Notes: generated by a model from the letters alone, not told the origin. Shown: positions 47,001 to 60,700, numbered from the stretch's first letter. The stretch is 64,000 nucleotides of DNA from Ceratodon purpureus (GCA_014871385.1 CM026429.1:9887640-9951639); one strand, 5' to 3'. Translations and numbers: made by a program.

Positions 47001-47643
47001 CAAGGTTGCCACTTGTAGTCCAAGACACACATGAGATTCATTAGTGGAAAAAGATGAGTTTATAATGTGGTTTGTTTTTTTTTTTTTTTGTTTTTTTTTT
47101 TTTTTTAATTTATTTTTAACCTCTTTAATGATTATGTTGGATTTAAAGTTGAATGCATTATTTTCTTGAACTGAATTGTAATGTTTAATAAACTAAAGTT
47201 TTCCTGCGGTCAAGTCATATTGTTTATTGATTATATTTGTTTTAAGAATGAAACATTTTGATTATAAATAAAGAAATTATGTTCTAGATGTTTTTATTTT
47301 TAGTAATAAAAGAGATAAAATCTGGCAGTAATCTTCAAATAATTTGTGGCTAATCAAGTTTGTACAAGCTATGAAGAGATCCATGTTGGAATGTCAAAAG
47401 TTGGGACTTAACACGGTGAAAATTCATGCCATGTCACATTTTAATGATTGTATCCGCCGATGTGGACTTCCTTGGGAATATAGTAACAATATGTATGAAC
47501 AAATGCATATAACTTTGATGAAGGATGGATACCAAAATAGCAATAAGAGGTAATCTATTCCTCATATTGTCCAACATAATCAAAGGCTTATAGCCTTACG
47601 AAAGTTGCAAGACACTATGGAGGTGCTTGATTATCCTAGATAG
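46362..47643 (+). pseudogene. Plavaka/CACTA-like transposase remnant
   Basis: Exon-like blocks are separated by acceptor-like TTTTCAG strings: MTIDGDIMHSKAIKKLDQCL at about 46380; ILGIDKELDQMQIMLVLNM at about 46740; VIILCLVGIYKYDVIKAF, WYKVATCSPRHT at about 46927-47030. The clearest block is 47344-47640: KIHAMSHFNDCIRRCGLPWEYS, NNMYEQMHITLMKDGYQNSN and HNQRLIALRKLQDTMEVL. The H-x-x-x-H-F-x-x-x-I-R-R-x-G pattern followed by E-x-x-H-I-x-x-x-K-x-x-Y-x-x-S-N recalls the C-terminal part of Plavaka-type transposases. Stops at 47033 and 47551 mark decay. The family call is tentative. Confidence 0.55.
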
Positions 47644-50600
47644 AAATGAAGTATACTTCAGTAGATTAAGTAAGTTTTCAATCATTTGGTTCTACCTTTG
47701 TTTAAAAAGTCATTTTTAATCATGTTTTTAAAGTTGGCTAAAATATGGCATTTTTTAATTATAGAAGTTAAAGTGGTTTTAAACTTGATTTTTATTTTTT
47801 TTAATGTAATGTCGGTTTGAACTTTTGAATCTAGTCTAAATGTTTTATGGAGAGCAAAAGTCAACTTGCAGAGTTCATGCTTGGATCCAGCTTTTGGATT
47901 TTCATTTGACTCCACACAACTTTTTGTATTCAAGAATGCTTACAATCTCAATTATGGGCAATCAAAGTTACAAACCAATTTCTATGAAACTTTCAATACC
48001 TTTGAGGTTGAGAACAATTTTCCAGGTGGAGAGGTACGCTTATATAGCTTTGTTTGCAATTGATGCTAATCACAATTTAAATTTTATTTGGGTGATCCAT
48101 GTTTTGGGTGATAATTAATTTCTTGATTTGAACAAGTTTTTCATGTTTTTACTTCTATAGCCATCTTTGCTGGTCCCGGTGACAGCTTTGGTAGTATGCC
48201 ACAATATGTACGGGCAACAAACAACTTTTTTGATTTAACATAGTTTAGGAGTGCTGCCACTTTTTTGGTTTAGTGTTGTTGCCATTTAGATGGAGGCACC
48301 TGGTGACTTTGAATTAACCTATTATGGTCAACTTCTATTGATTTTGAAATTGTCTGTTAGAAATAAAGTGCAAAATTGAGTTATAAAAGATTTAGGATTA
48401 CTTAAAATGTATGAAGTTCATGCCATACTGCCACTTTGCTTAGTAGGCTAGTTGAATGTCCCCAACTCATCTGGGTCAAAATAAAATCTCAAATTAGTAA
48501 TTCAAAGAACAAGAGTATTATAGAAAAATATGAATCTTGCATGATTTTTGATGTTCAAAATCTTCTTAGAGCCATTCATGTGCTTCTAAATTTCAGCAAG
48601 AAAGGCTTTTTTTTCATAAACTCCTTCAATACCGTAGATGCAAAGTAGCCTAGTCCTGTTGGAAAGCTCATTGATCTAACTAGCATGTGTGCAAGAGTAT
48701 TGTAGCAATGGTTAAGCGGAGAGGAATGCGATAGATTGTGTCTGAGACGAAGCTATTTTGCAAGCGGTGAGTAGTAAGTTCTGGAATTTTTGATGAAAGA
48801 TAATTACGAGGAGTAAATTTAGGGTTCTTTTTAAACTAACATTCTTTTTGGCAAATTTTTCAAAATATAGTATAAAGTTGGACCTATGACTATGGACAAT
48901 ATGGAGCTAAAACCGTGGAGAATTTAGTTCTATGGCTGTGGAAAATTGGAATTATTGCTGTGGAGAGTTAGGGTTTATGACTCTATGGTCATGGGAAGTT
49001 TGGATGTATGATGTGGAATTTTTGGCCATAATAATTAGTGACTAGGGTTTTTTGTGATATACATTATAGGATGAAAATGATTTGCTCAGCATGGACTTGG
49101 TTACAGTTCTCCAATCGTACGAGAAAGACACATATCGTCTCAGTAAATTACAATAAAATGATTCTTATTGTTTCAAGGTTGGGAATTACTACAAAAATTA
49201 AATCATCAAATAGATTGGCTTATTGACAAGCTCTTGTCTTTTTTATTTTTTTTATTTTTTTTATTTTTTATTTTTTATCAATACTAGTATCTATTGGAAA
49301 TATAATTTTTGTTTTTGTTTCTAACTATTCAAGATAATAGTTTTTACAATCATCAAATGAATTTAAGTAGCTTCCTTTCCTCATCTTTGAATCTTTTCTT
49401 CAATCTCTAGATTATCCAAGTTAGTTGTATTAATTTTCTACATGGTCATTGAATTCTATTTACACATCTTGACTTTGTATCTTTCTTATCTTAGCTACAG
49501 AAATGGATTATAGAAATGTAATTGTATTGGCACCTTAGGTACACAAGCTTTGAAGTTACCAACTAAGTTAGTAAATATAATTCATTTTAGGTTATTTCAA
49601 GTATAAACTTCAGACCTAATTAACATAAAATCTATTTGTTTAAATCTTTTAATTAAGACTTGCAGCAAGTTTCGTATTACAACAAGGAATCACTATGCCA
49701 GGTTCTTGCAAATGGTGTAACTGCCCTGTATTGAACCTTGCTAGAAACACGAAGTTCTAAGAATGTTGCCATTATCCCAGTTTTGAACCGATTTCGCATC
49801 TCCGATGCTCAGGCATTGCTTTCGGCGACTACATTGCTTCTTAGACGTTGCTTGACCCACCTGAATCGTGTACTGTTAGTTTTACAAACTTGTTATTGTA
49901 TGAACCATTTAGTATATGGACTCATAACTTTCTAATTCATTCACAGCCGATAGTGGCAAGTTTTTGCTCTTCTGTGCACGGCAGCGGAGGTGGACGTATC
50001 CTTACTGAAGTTGTCTGTACAGCATTGTATGATAAAAAAAAAGGCTAATGGTGAGAGAAGCTCGGTGAGATACCAGCACTCACTGTTAAGATTTCCTGAT
50101 GACTCCCATCCAACTGTGTCTTGTGCTTGCTTTCCGATTTTATGGAGCGTTGAGTAGTATCAATTAAGAGCGGTGATCATCTTTGAATCTGGATATCTAT
50201 CCCTGTAATGCTTCTGATCATCAAACCATCGCAGGAAAAGAATTCGATATTGAGCTAGAAGCGTCGGCAAAATATTAGCTTGGCACCCAACCGGGTTAAA
50301 TTTGGATGTCTAGGATCAGGTTTCTGGATGCAGTTTCTCTTCCATCAAATTTAATATGTTCTAATGGGTCCCTCGATCATTTCTCCAACCTAAAAATATT
50401 TGTGGACAACTCAATGTACTTTTGGTGTCTCAGTTGTACTCAGTGACGTGGGTGTTCGTGGTGTTAGGTTTCTAACTGAAGATAAAGCTTCTGAATCTCT
50501 TGGTTCAAATCACTGGGCATGGATTTGGTTTTTTGATTGCAGCTCAGATTGCTGCTTTTCGATCTCACATTTGAAGGGTCTTGTTGATCGAATGTTTGTA

Positions 50601-53600
50601 ACTCGAAGCAGGTATGGTTGCAGACCTACGAATGATACCTTCGTAATTATAATTGTCATCAAAATTGTAAGTATTGTATGTCTTTTTATCTTCTAAACGG
50701 TCCATTGAATGACCATGGCCAGACTGCAAATGACCATATCTGCTTGGAAAAATGATTGCCTTATCTCTGCCAACTGCGTCAGACTAGGGGTTTTGAATTC
50801 TCTCATATTTCTTTCTTTCCTTCTTCCTTTCCCCATGTGAAAGACCATGATTCACTGCAATCGTTCTGGACGTGAAATTCAGCAGCATTTGGATGTGCAC
50901 TTGATTGAGCATGGGAGTAAGAAAGATCACGTCCATGCACGTCAGGCCGGCCTGCTGCAGGTATGTATGTCAATACAAGTGACTGTTTCCCTCCCACGTG
51001 TAATTCACCGAGGGCTGCACTTCGAATCTGACAAGCCCGCTTCGTTTTGATTCTTCACAACAAGTCTAATTGCTCATTCATATCAATGGCAATTGCAATT
51101 GGTACCCAGCACATGCGGTGTTCTGGATGAGCCATCATAATTTAGAGTCGTCTTGTCCTCTTTGGTTTGCGTCTGGGCAGTCTCGCTGGTCAGAAATCCA
51201 CTGAACGAAACCAACCTGATCCTCTGCAAAGGAATCAAGAACAATTCTAAGCCCTCTCATGCGTCTCATCATTTCTTTGTCAACGAGATCATCAACATGT
51301 AGTGTCCGTGCGGGTGACACCCTGCAGCGGAATCACTCAACATTTGTCCTTGCTCAAATCATGCATGATGATTAGAGTCTGCCACCAAATTCATCAACAC
51401 TTTTTTCTGCGCGATTTAATCCTCTCCGAACAGCTCAGACCTGAGATCGAATCTGACCCTTAGGTGCGCCGGAGGTGATGAGTGACATTAGCAATTTCGT
51501 TCTTCAGAGACACGTGAGGCTGGCGTTGTTAGATAAGAAGTCCTCTGCTTCCTTGAATGAATATGGCGAAAGTGATCAATTGCTGAGACTGTGCGCGTCC
51601 AGAGATCTCATTTTTACATGTGTATTATGACAAAAAAACAATTATTGAGCTGCACTATGATCATCACTTTACCAAGATAGTAAAACTTAATGGCTAGCGT
51701 CAATCTCTTGTGGAAGGTGCAAGCATTTATCACCCTTATAGATTGAGTTGTGCACATGTCGGTTGAGATTGGGCAGTGAAGATGAAGAGGCTGCAAAATC
51801 ATGATGTTGGAGGTGTCCTGGGGTTGGACTCTTCGGAAGCTCGTCGGAGCCAAACCTTTCTCTGGCTGAAGAATTTGGAGACAATACATGCAACTAACCA
51901 TGACAACCAACCTTCGGAGGTCACTTAAAGAACATTTTCATATCTTGCTTTTCACTTGGCGCTGGTAACGTTTCGCCGGATTCTTGCACACCTTCAAAAA
52001 AGATCCAGTCAAGAATTTATTGATCATGCAACGACTTCACAGGTCGAAATGAATTTCTCCGACGACCTGCACCTTCACAGTAGAACGCATATGTTGCAGA
52101 TATACTTGAAGCCCAAAAATTGCAAACTGGTGCGGCAGTTGACTATTTCGTGTGAAAAGAATTTGACAGGATTCATTACCATTCTTAGGCACTTTCCCAG
52201 CAGGCTCTAAATATGTTGAAATTGCATATCAGAAAGTTTGATTGCGAGGATCTTATTGTGTATCCACATTTACAGTTGGTCTAGGATCCTTCTTCAGAAA
52301 TGGTGATTCTCTTCCATGAATATTTTTTGTATGTCAGTTTGGGACTCCACTTAGGAGCAATTGGAAGACCGGTAAGAGCTGACTTGATAGCATATATGTG
52401 CATTTCCTCCGTCCTAGTTCAACAATACTTGTCCCTATACAGTGTAGTATTTTACAGCTCAATCAGTATGTTTGGTTCATGCTGGTGTCAACCCATCTTC
52501 AATTTAAAGCTTGACCTAGGTCCTAGACAGAGAAAGAAGTTTCAAAGTCGGATTGCAAATTTCAAGTGCATATTGCAAAATGGTTGGAAGTTACAATCTG
52601 CAGTATTTGTGCAGAGCCATGTTCACCACTCTAACTGAGTACATTTCATGAGGGCTACAGTATGCTGAGTCACACTATGTCAGTGACATGACATCTTTGC
52701 AGATTAATTAATTATAAGATTCATTCTGATACTTGCTTCTTTTACTTTCTGCCTTCCATTCAGTGTTCATGCCAGGCAACTTATGTGAGAGGGTACTAAT
52801 TTAGATATGCACCAAATCGGAGGTACAACAGAGCAGGTCAAATATCTGTTGAGAGTGAAGGCTGTGTTAGGACACCATAATGACATCCTGAAGGAAATTT
52901 GAGCAAGATTTGCCTCATAGCAAAAATCATAACGCGCCATGCACCATGCTGGGAGCTCCAGATCACTTCGGACTAAGGTATGAACCCAAAAACCATCAGG
53001 TATCGTAAACCCATGCAGTCCTGGCTCGGTTATCATTTAGGGACTTGAAATGAATTATACCTTGGGTTCATGTTGTTAGTTTCTGATGCCTGTCATTTTG
53101 GGGTTTTCAGATCTAAATTAAAAGTGAAATAAACTCTCCACGTACTGTCTCAACTTGGATAGACAATTTGCTGTAAAAACCTACCTGAATCCATGTGTGG
53201 ATACACAATGTGCTTACGAAGAGTGCTCCTAGATACATGATCTGTTACACACCATTCAAAGTTGTGACGTTCTGTCCTAAGCACCAATGCATGAATGAAA
53301 TCAATTTACAAGTTCATACATTCAAATTCTCAGGTCATTTGCAAGCCTAAAACTTAAGGCTTTCAGGTTTTCATTGTTCTGGATTATGATGAGTTACGCA
53401 CGAGCAGACCACCATTGCCGTATGCATAGAGTATTTGTAGTAGAGTCTAGAAGTTAAGAGATTTCTCCAGCAAAAATTAGCTACAGTAACAAGTTCTGAG
53501 ATTTCCCTTTAACGATATATTGCCCCTTCCTTTTCTTGTTGCTCAAGAGACACAAGTGCTTCCACAAGTTGATTTCTAACAACCAAGTTTGGGACCTCTT

Positions 53601-54310
53601 TCTGTCTTGAGAATCAGAATCTTGTATTCTGTTCGTGCTGCACTGGCCTAGTGCACTGTAACAAACCTCGCTGTGCACGTTGGGCCCATCAAGTGCATAT
53701 TTTTATTGTATATTGTATATTTTATTTGTTTGATTGATTTTTTCTTTTTGACACCTGCGGCACGCTTTATCACCACTGCAACAAGGAAGGTAGATTCTGA
53801 AGCTAACCGCTATCTCTTTGATAAATAACTAATTTTCTACACCATTTAGTGTCAAAGTCCTTAAGAGCACTCTGACCTATTTCTTCTGTATTTTACCGGA
53901 CTGTATTCTTCATGTTGGACCAGTCAATCCTTGCGTAATCCAGGTGCCCATGTCAGATGAGCTCCTTCATGTAGGCTTCGCTCCATGTCGCTTGAGTGAC
54001 AAAGCTTGCATTTCTTGTAATCTAGAAAACCCATATGGTAACCGCCCTAAGCAAGTCCCAAACCCTGGTGATGGATTTATGTTGAAATCATACTCTTTTT
54101 GCAAAGGTGTGCTATTTGATAAAAAAAATGTTTTTATACTTTGACACTAGCTCTACCTTGATTGAGGCATCATATGACATTGAAGGCAAACTTCCAGGCA
54201 GTTTGGCCATAAGAAAAAGATAGAATGTGTAAAAGAAGGTTTCTTCCTCTTTAAGAGTACAACGTTCACAAATGTATTGACATCCTAGATATTTGAGCTT
54301 CATGAATTAT
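47644..54310. other. Long interval without recognisable genes
   Basis: The interval 47644-49700 is AT-rich, with a TTTTTATT-type tract at 49237-49280. From 49700 on the composition is more balanced and contains many short open frames (for example 50400-50696 and 52300-52638), but none has a recognisable domain. A frame at 50847 ending in CTGCAG|GTATGT looks exon-like but stands alone. Non-coding transcripts or lineage-specific genes cannot be excluded. Confidence 0.4.
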
Positions 54311-54539
54311 AGTAAGTGGCTCACAAACCGCTCAAATTTCTGATTGGGAGGCTTGGTGGGGAGTTATTAAGGGAATCAATTTTTGGAACGTGTGCAAAGT
54401 AGGTGGCTCAAAAACCGCTCGGCTTAAAATGTATACCATGATTACATAGAAATTTGAATTTGGAGGCTATAATGTACCTCCTGCTTGGATAGGTGTAGAC
54501 TGCGGTTTCTGGTGTTGCGTGGGTTTTGAGCCACCCACT
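54311..54539. mobile_element. MITE-like element with GTGGCTCA terminal inverted repeats
   Basis: AGTAGGTGGCTCAAAAACC at 54398-54416 faces GGGTTTTGAGCCACCCACT at 54521-54539. The two match at 16 of 19 positions as an inverted pair around 104 bases. A related direct copy, AGTAAGTGGCTCACAAACC, at 54311 suggests a nested or duplicated end. No coding sequence lies inside. A clear target-site duplication was not found. Confidence 0.5.
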
Positions 54540-55206
54540 CTAGTTGCAGATGCCCTTTGCCGAATGGACTATATAAATCCTCCTTCATTTTCCCTCCCTA
54601 ACATCTTTCCATTCCTATCATAAAATTTAATCCACATGTATTCCAGGTTTATGAAGTAGTAATTAATAATTATAGCTAGATTTCATTAAAAATCCTAATT
54701 TCCTTATCCCTCTTTATCTCTCTAAGCCTCTCTGAGCCTCTTTTAGCCTCTTAGATTACAAGTCAAACAATATTCACTAACTACATGGGATAACCTTTTT
54801 ATAAGTATGGAAATGAGCTCAATCTTTTTTTGCTAAATAATGTAGGAATTTAAAGCCATCAATCCAATTCCAAATGAATGAAATCAAATTCATCAGGCCT
54901 TCCCTGAAATGTATAATTGCCTCTCTCATATTCTTCAAAATGAATGTATTTAATTCAAATCCTAGAACTCCTCATAAATGCCAAGCACACCATTCCGAGG
55001 ATCTAGCTCTCATCTCCATCTTCAGAAGCATAAGTGCACGACTGACTTCACAGACCCGAAAACCAAAGTTGATATTCTTCGATCAAATCATGCTGCGACA
55101 TGGTTGAACATCGTCATATTATTGTTCCCACGACAGCGAATGCTCGTCGTCTTGCATGAACATGTCCAACTGCAAGTCGAAAATGCGGACTACATGTTTG
55201 GGCTAG
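54540..55206. other. Intergenic, nothing recognised
   Basis: AT-rich and low in complexity around 54600-54850. No gene is supported. Confidence 0.5.
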
Positions 55207-55677
55207 ATGGCGCAGGAAGGCAGAGATGTGCCGAGAAGGAAAGGAAAAGAGAGCCATGAAGGATGCAAGAGAGGAGATCGAGCCGGCCCAACTGCCCATG
55301 AGATCAACATGGCCCCATGCGATGCGCCAACTCGGACCGAGGATGTTGTCCGGGAAATGGACAACCGAAATCCCACCTCGGCTGCACCGAGCGACAGGCG
55401 TCTGCAACTGTTGCCACGGTTTGTCATGGAGCGTGACCTGGCCATGGGCCATGGCTGCCTACTCCTCCCTCCACAATGCAGCCTCGACCTGCAATACTCG
55501 TGCCAGTGTTATTATCATCGCCACCACCACTACCTCGTGCGACGTTCTCTGATCGTGCTGATCAGTGTATTCCGTCGTCGAGCCCGTCGCCCAACCACTG
55601 GCATGGTAGTTCATACTCCTTTGCTGCTCTGCTCAGCTAGTGCTCTGCACAGCTCGTGCGACAGAGTCAAAACGTGA
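55207..55677 (+). CDS. Hypothetical 156-codon open frame
   Basis: A genuine ATG opens 156 codons in a locally GC-rich stretch. The N-terminal half is charged. The C-terminal half has a His/Tyr-rich stretch followed by a hydrophobic segment. A minus-strand frame of 112 codons overlaps it, so base composition alone may keep both open. I recognise no domain and regard it as more likely chance than gene. Confidence 0.2.
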   Translation: MAQEGRDVPRRKGKESHEGCKRGDRAGPTAHEINMAPCDAPTRTEDVVREMDNRNPTSAAPSDRRLQLLPRFVMERDLAMGHGCLLLPPQCSLDLQYSCQCYYHRHHHYLVRRSLIVLISVFRRRARRPTTGMVVHTPLLLCSASALHSSCDRVKT

Positions 55678-56752
55678 TTAGAGCTAGTATTGATTACAGG
55701 TTTTAGAACAGTAACGGAGCTGCTGCAAGAGGGCCCTGTTCTGGATTAGTAAGTCAGAGGAGAAGCTACTACGCTAGTTTAATTCATGTGAGGAAGTTGG
55801 GTGTATAACAGCCTGATCGAGCTATGTTGGGTACTGCATCTCCGGAGTCCGGCCGCTTCCCGTTGCATCGTGTCTTTGGAGTCCTCCGAGTAGTCCTCCC
55901 AGGAGCGATTCATGTCCTGGATTTTTTTCTTTAAATTAGGCAGTGGATTGTCCCACGACGAAGTTGCTTAAGTTTGGAAGATCGCTAGGACTTAAAATAT
56001 GAGGAGCGAGGCCAGAGGATTCATAGTAAAGAAAGCATTGGGTGATGCAGGAGCAGGCGGCCTAGGAGTGAAACATGGGAAGCGTTCAGTATGTGCCAAG
56101 ACAAACTTAAAAAAAAGAGCAGCGTCCTGGGAATCACGTGAAAACCACGTGGGGAAGGCATCTAAGGATCCAAACGTTGCATTGGATTGGCTGCAGCAGT
56201 AGGCCCCATGTGCCTCGTTTCAACACGTCATTACCGGTCCCCCTTCCACCCCTGACTGTAGCATCCGACATGTCTGTCAGATTATTTTTAAAATGATAAC
56301 GAAAAAATCGAAGGAAATTTAGAGAAACACCTGGACCGGCCGAGGCTAATTTGTCAGATTACCATCATAAACGCTGCTTGTTGCATGCATTTACTATGCA
56401 CTGTTCCTTGCACAAGAGTCCAAACCTCGCCTTTGGCCAGACTCTGGGTGAAATGTTTATCCTTAGTCTTTCAGCCATTGATATGGATACAATATTGGAA
56501 CCGGAATGGTGAAAACATAGGAAATGGATACAATATTGAAACGTTTTCTGGATCTCCAAAAAACCACCCATTACAAGTTAGTTGACATTCTTTTCTCCGT
56601 CTGTTTACGGTTGTCCCGGTCACGCTGTCAGCAACGTTAGGTATGCCACCTGACAACAGGATCTTGGCCTGAACAGTGGAGTTGTAAAATCAAGGAAGAA
56701 TAATTTTCTTTTTGGACGATTGGGTCATTTACAGGAAAAGCGAGGACACAAG

Positions 56753-57178
56753 ATGATTTTGTCTGGGATTTTTGAAAAAGAGACAAAGAGAAAAAGCGGA
56801 ATTTGCAATATGTATGCTCTTAGGCAACCAGGATTGAATGCCACTGCTCCCGCTGCTCACTTGGCACCGTTAGGTGTCACTTCAGTTCACCTAAAAGACG
56901 GTCTGAGGTGCGGAAATAGTGAGTTGCTCAAATACTGGGCATCTTCTAGTGCCAATTTTCTTCTAATGTGCACCGCTGTACTGCAAGGTTTGCATGATAC
57001 ATGTTGCAAACATGCACCCTGGCTTCTTATACTCTTGGCTGGAATATATGATGAGCCCCTTGAGCACTCCTCTTCAAGAGGAGTTAAGTTTGTGAGCTTT
57101 TCGGCAGATCCTCAGATCATCGAGTACCGCAGGTACTATTTTGGTAATCTCGCAGACGCCTACTGGGCACACGTATAG
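56753..57178 (+). CDS. Hypothetical 141-codon open frame
   Basis: The frame starts at ATG 56753, 19 bases after a TTTACAG acceptor-like site at 56734, and is open on both sides of it. The translation has normal residue balance with several Cys and a Leu-rich segment near LLILLAG. No known domain is visible. It may be a lone exon of an unseen gene or the remnant of one. Confidence 0.25.
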   Translation: MILSGIFEKETKRKSGICNMYALRQPGLNATAPAAHLAPLGVTSVHLKDGLRCGNSELLKYWASSSANFLLMCTAVLQGLHDTCCKHAPWLLILLAGIYDEPLEHSSSRGVKFVSFSADPQIIEYRRYYFGNLADAYWAHV

Positions 57179-57734
57179 CTTGTCGAGAGGTGACATCGCA
57201 ATCAACAGCAAAGTGACTGGTGCAGCAGGAGGGTGACGAACCAGGAGCCTCGTACACTAGGGTATTTGATGTCGGTGTTGACGTACGAACTCAGTCTCAG
57301 TGAGAACCGTATAGTGCATTAATGAGCCCACATTATGTTCGATGTGCCCACCAGTGAGGCCTCAAGCACTGCAACAGTCATCTAAGTTAGATCTCTCACA
57401 CTCTCTAAGTTCAGGTTCAAGTGATCTGGAAGTTAACTTAACATAGTACTAGTGCGCCGTCTTCATCATCGCGTGCTGCACACTCTATCCATCTGAGTGT
57501 CTTGTCCCAAGACTAACTTTCTTAGTTTTAAGTGTTCATGTGCCTACTTCCTAAGAGTCCGATAATGCGTGCGTTTGAAGGGTATGAGTGATTTTCCTGG
57601 TGTCCTCTGAGATGGTTTGATTCAGATTGATTGGTAGTAAGGCACAGTATCATGTAGCTGCCGGCTAATTCCTGGAGGTCGCAGCAAAGATCACAGTCGA
57701 TCGCAGCGAGCGATCGGGGGCCGGCGCGCCTCAA
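57179..57734. promoter_or_regulatory. Probable upstream region of the HtrA-like gene
   Basis: No coding frame is supported. The last 60 bases are CG-rich (GATCGCAGCGAGCGATCGG and GGCCGGCGCGCC), unlike the flanks, and fit a promoter-proximal or leader region. Confidence 0.3.
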
Positions 57735-60700
57735 ATGAACTTGAGTGACGATGAAGAAGCTCCAGTTGCGGTACTGCTACTATTACTCGGCTCTCCTTTG
57801 TTTTGATCACTTTGTTTAGGTTCCTCATGAGGATGTACTGCTCTAGACTACTACTCCATTAAGGTTGCTCTTTTGATGGGGGCTCATGATCAAGTGGCCG
57901 TACGCTGTACGACCAGTTTGAAATCTCTAGGGTTTAGTGCAATCTGAAGAATCGTAATCGGAGTGACAGACAGTTATGTTAGGGTTTAAATTCTCGTCGA
58001 ATTAGTCACTACAGTCTCTATTTGGAATGAGGCCCTCTTTGAAGTGCATATCCTGCATGCCACTGTCTCCCATAGCAGTAGTCTGAAGGATCACAATCAG
58101 GTGCACGCAGATCAGTGCAGGTTTGGTAGAGGCAGACAGTGAAACGCCAGGAGCGTCAGTTTACGGGATATTATCAGAAACTTGGCTGAGTGGATAACTG
58201 ACTCAAAGCGCAGGCTCTGGCCTAGAGGCACTTACATTTTCTAGTGTCGAATGATTAGCTAGACTAAACTCCTTCAGTTCCCCTCTTGTGTTAACACTTC
58301 TTCCAAGCCCGGACTTGAAATAGAGCCCTTGCTAGTCATGGGCCTGAAAGGTGTATTCTCAGACTGATAAGGTGTCAAAGGTAGCATCGGGGGAAGCCTT
58401 CTCCTATCTTCTAGTGTTCTAACTAATTGGTGCACTAGATGCATGTGGCCGTCTTCTGCCTTCCCAAAAGACGCTACCTACAGCTGCTGCTGGGAATATA
58501 ACTGAATGAGTTGACAAGTTTCGATTATTTTCTGTCTGCAAGGGAAAGGAACCTCGTAAACGAAAAATCGGCGAAGTTGAGCCATTACATCTGTCTTCGT
58601 TAGCTCCTGACAAGTTTGGTGCACTCCGAGACCAGGAAGCCGAAAGACCCAGTGTCCACCGCCGTGTGCAAACCACGGCAGACTCCAGCACCGGATCTTT
58701 TACCCCGTTCGAGCAGCACAGTATCGAAGGAGGTGGAGGTGGTGGTGGTGGTGGCAGGCAGCAACATCAAGGCGTGAGAGCGTTGGAGGATCAAACTTGC
58801 AGCACGTGGGGCAGGTACATCGAATTCGATTTGGAGAACGAAGGTACAAGCCAGCCTGTTGTTGGTGGCAGTCAACGTCTTGACGATCCGTCATCGCATT
58901 CTTCGATACCCATCTCTTGCACCCTTCACGAGAGGACGTCCATCAGCAGTGCAGGAGGAGGACCAACATTGCAACTGCAGCAATTCTTTGCAGTTGAACC
59001 ACCTTCTGAACATGTGAGTGACTTCTGTGCTTCAAGTCTCACGGTCGAAAGTCATTCTTTTTGATGTTAGGACTTCTTTTTGACGAATAGACTGTAATTC
59101 GGAAACTTGGGACTACGCGCACTAGTGTTGGTAAATGTCCGCCATGAACTTTAGTTGATATCTTAGCAGAGCAGTCTAAAGACAAAGATACGGTTCAAAT
59201 TGCCTTGGGAATACGCTCAGTCCTTGTGTACTAAGATAACTCCTGTTGTAAGTCACTGGCTACAGTACTTTTGATCAGTGAGGGTACATCGAAGGTCCAA
59301 TGAGGCAGCCAATGACGTCCAATAGTACAATTCATTGATACAGATTATAGAGCGTCAAGTTTGGACACTGGGTAATTGAAGCGCCATTGTCTTTCTTCGT
59401 ATTAAGTTGACCGTCGAGAATTCTCTGAACAACTAGTTGGGAAATGCTACAAGAACCTATGACCAGAAATATGTTTCCAATATTGATCAGATCGTCTTTC
59501 ACAAGATTACTATAATTTCTTGTTTGTGAGATGGGAGGAATAACTACTTAAAATTCATGCCGGAGTATCAGACTTAATGTAGAGCAGCGAAATAGACGTA
59601 CATTTAGGAACGGCGATGAGAAGGAGTTCAACGTCACCAATATAGATATATCGCAACTATTTAGTTAGCCAAAGCAAAAAAAGCTGCAGCTAAGTTCTTT
59701 GAGTGCAGCTTAATGCAGATGGATTTCGTACTCTTGGTTAATTGCGGCTAAATATATTCGCAGAGAGGCAGGAGTTAGGCTTTCAGCGTTGGATCTTCAA
59801 TGGATTGCTGATGATATGATGCTGGAATATTTAGCTTCATTGATAGGATAGGAGCTGTAGCAGCGTCTTTTGAAGGGAAACCGCCGGATCACGGTGCAAA
59901 AAATGATTTTGCAAAAGCTTCTGAAATAATTCTCTTTTGGCAATGTTTTATCCTTTCATTTGGGTCCAGAACAGAATGTGGACGAATCTACTCGCGTAGA
60001 GCCATCTGAGCCCTCTCAAAATGAGCTGCAGCAGGCAGTAGAAGAGCACAATGAATCCGAGCAAGGGTTCAATGCAGGATCTATGCCCACAGCTCTCTCC
60101 AGAATATACTCCATTCAAGATCGCACCACCAGGACAGCAGCAGCACCACCATCCACTTCAGCAGACCCGAGGCCAACTATTCGCTTCAACATTGAAGGTG
60201 ATCAACCTGCAACTATCCTGGAACGTGCAGGCTCATCTGAGCTACACAGCCTGGACGACCTCCCAAGGTTTGCACCCATGGGCGACTACACCGAAAGCTC
60301 GGACGACGCATGGCACTCTCGCCAGTCAACCGACCAATATCCCGTGAGGATCAACTATCGCTTTGCTTCAGCAAGACTAGAAGCGTCCTTGCTTGAGCGC
60401 ATGGAACAACGACAAAGAGTGCAGGTACGTAGTTTCTCTCAGTCCATTTCAACTAATCAACCAAAACTTACACCCAGTTCCTTCTGACCTTCGGCCGTAA
60501 ATTCCCAAATTATTAACTTGATTAAAATGTACAGTTACTTGACTTTGTGGACGTACGTTGGTACTGCTTTTAGGATGAAGACCATCGAGAGGAAAGAATT
60601 TGTGGTCATGTCATTTCACCAGAGGTATACATTGCAACCATCAAATGATTTTTATGCAATTTTGGTTTTAAAAACATATATTTCTCCTGCATAGTACTGA

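Noticed and set aside
58183..58262. TGGCTGAGTGG with a later GTCGAAT, resembling tRNA A and B boxes
   Set aside because: No closing acceptor or T stems can be drawn, and it lies in the putative first intron of the HtrA-like gene.
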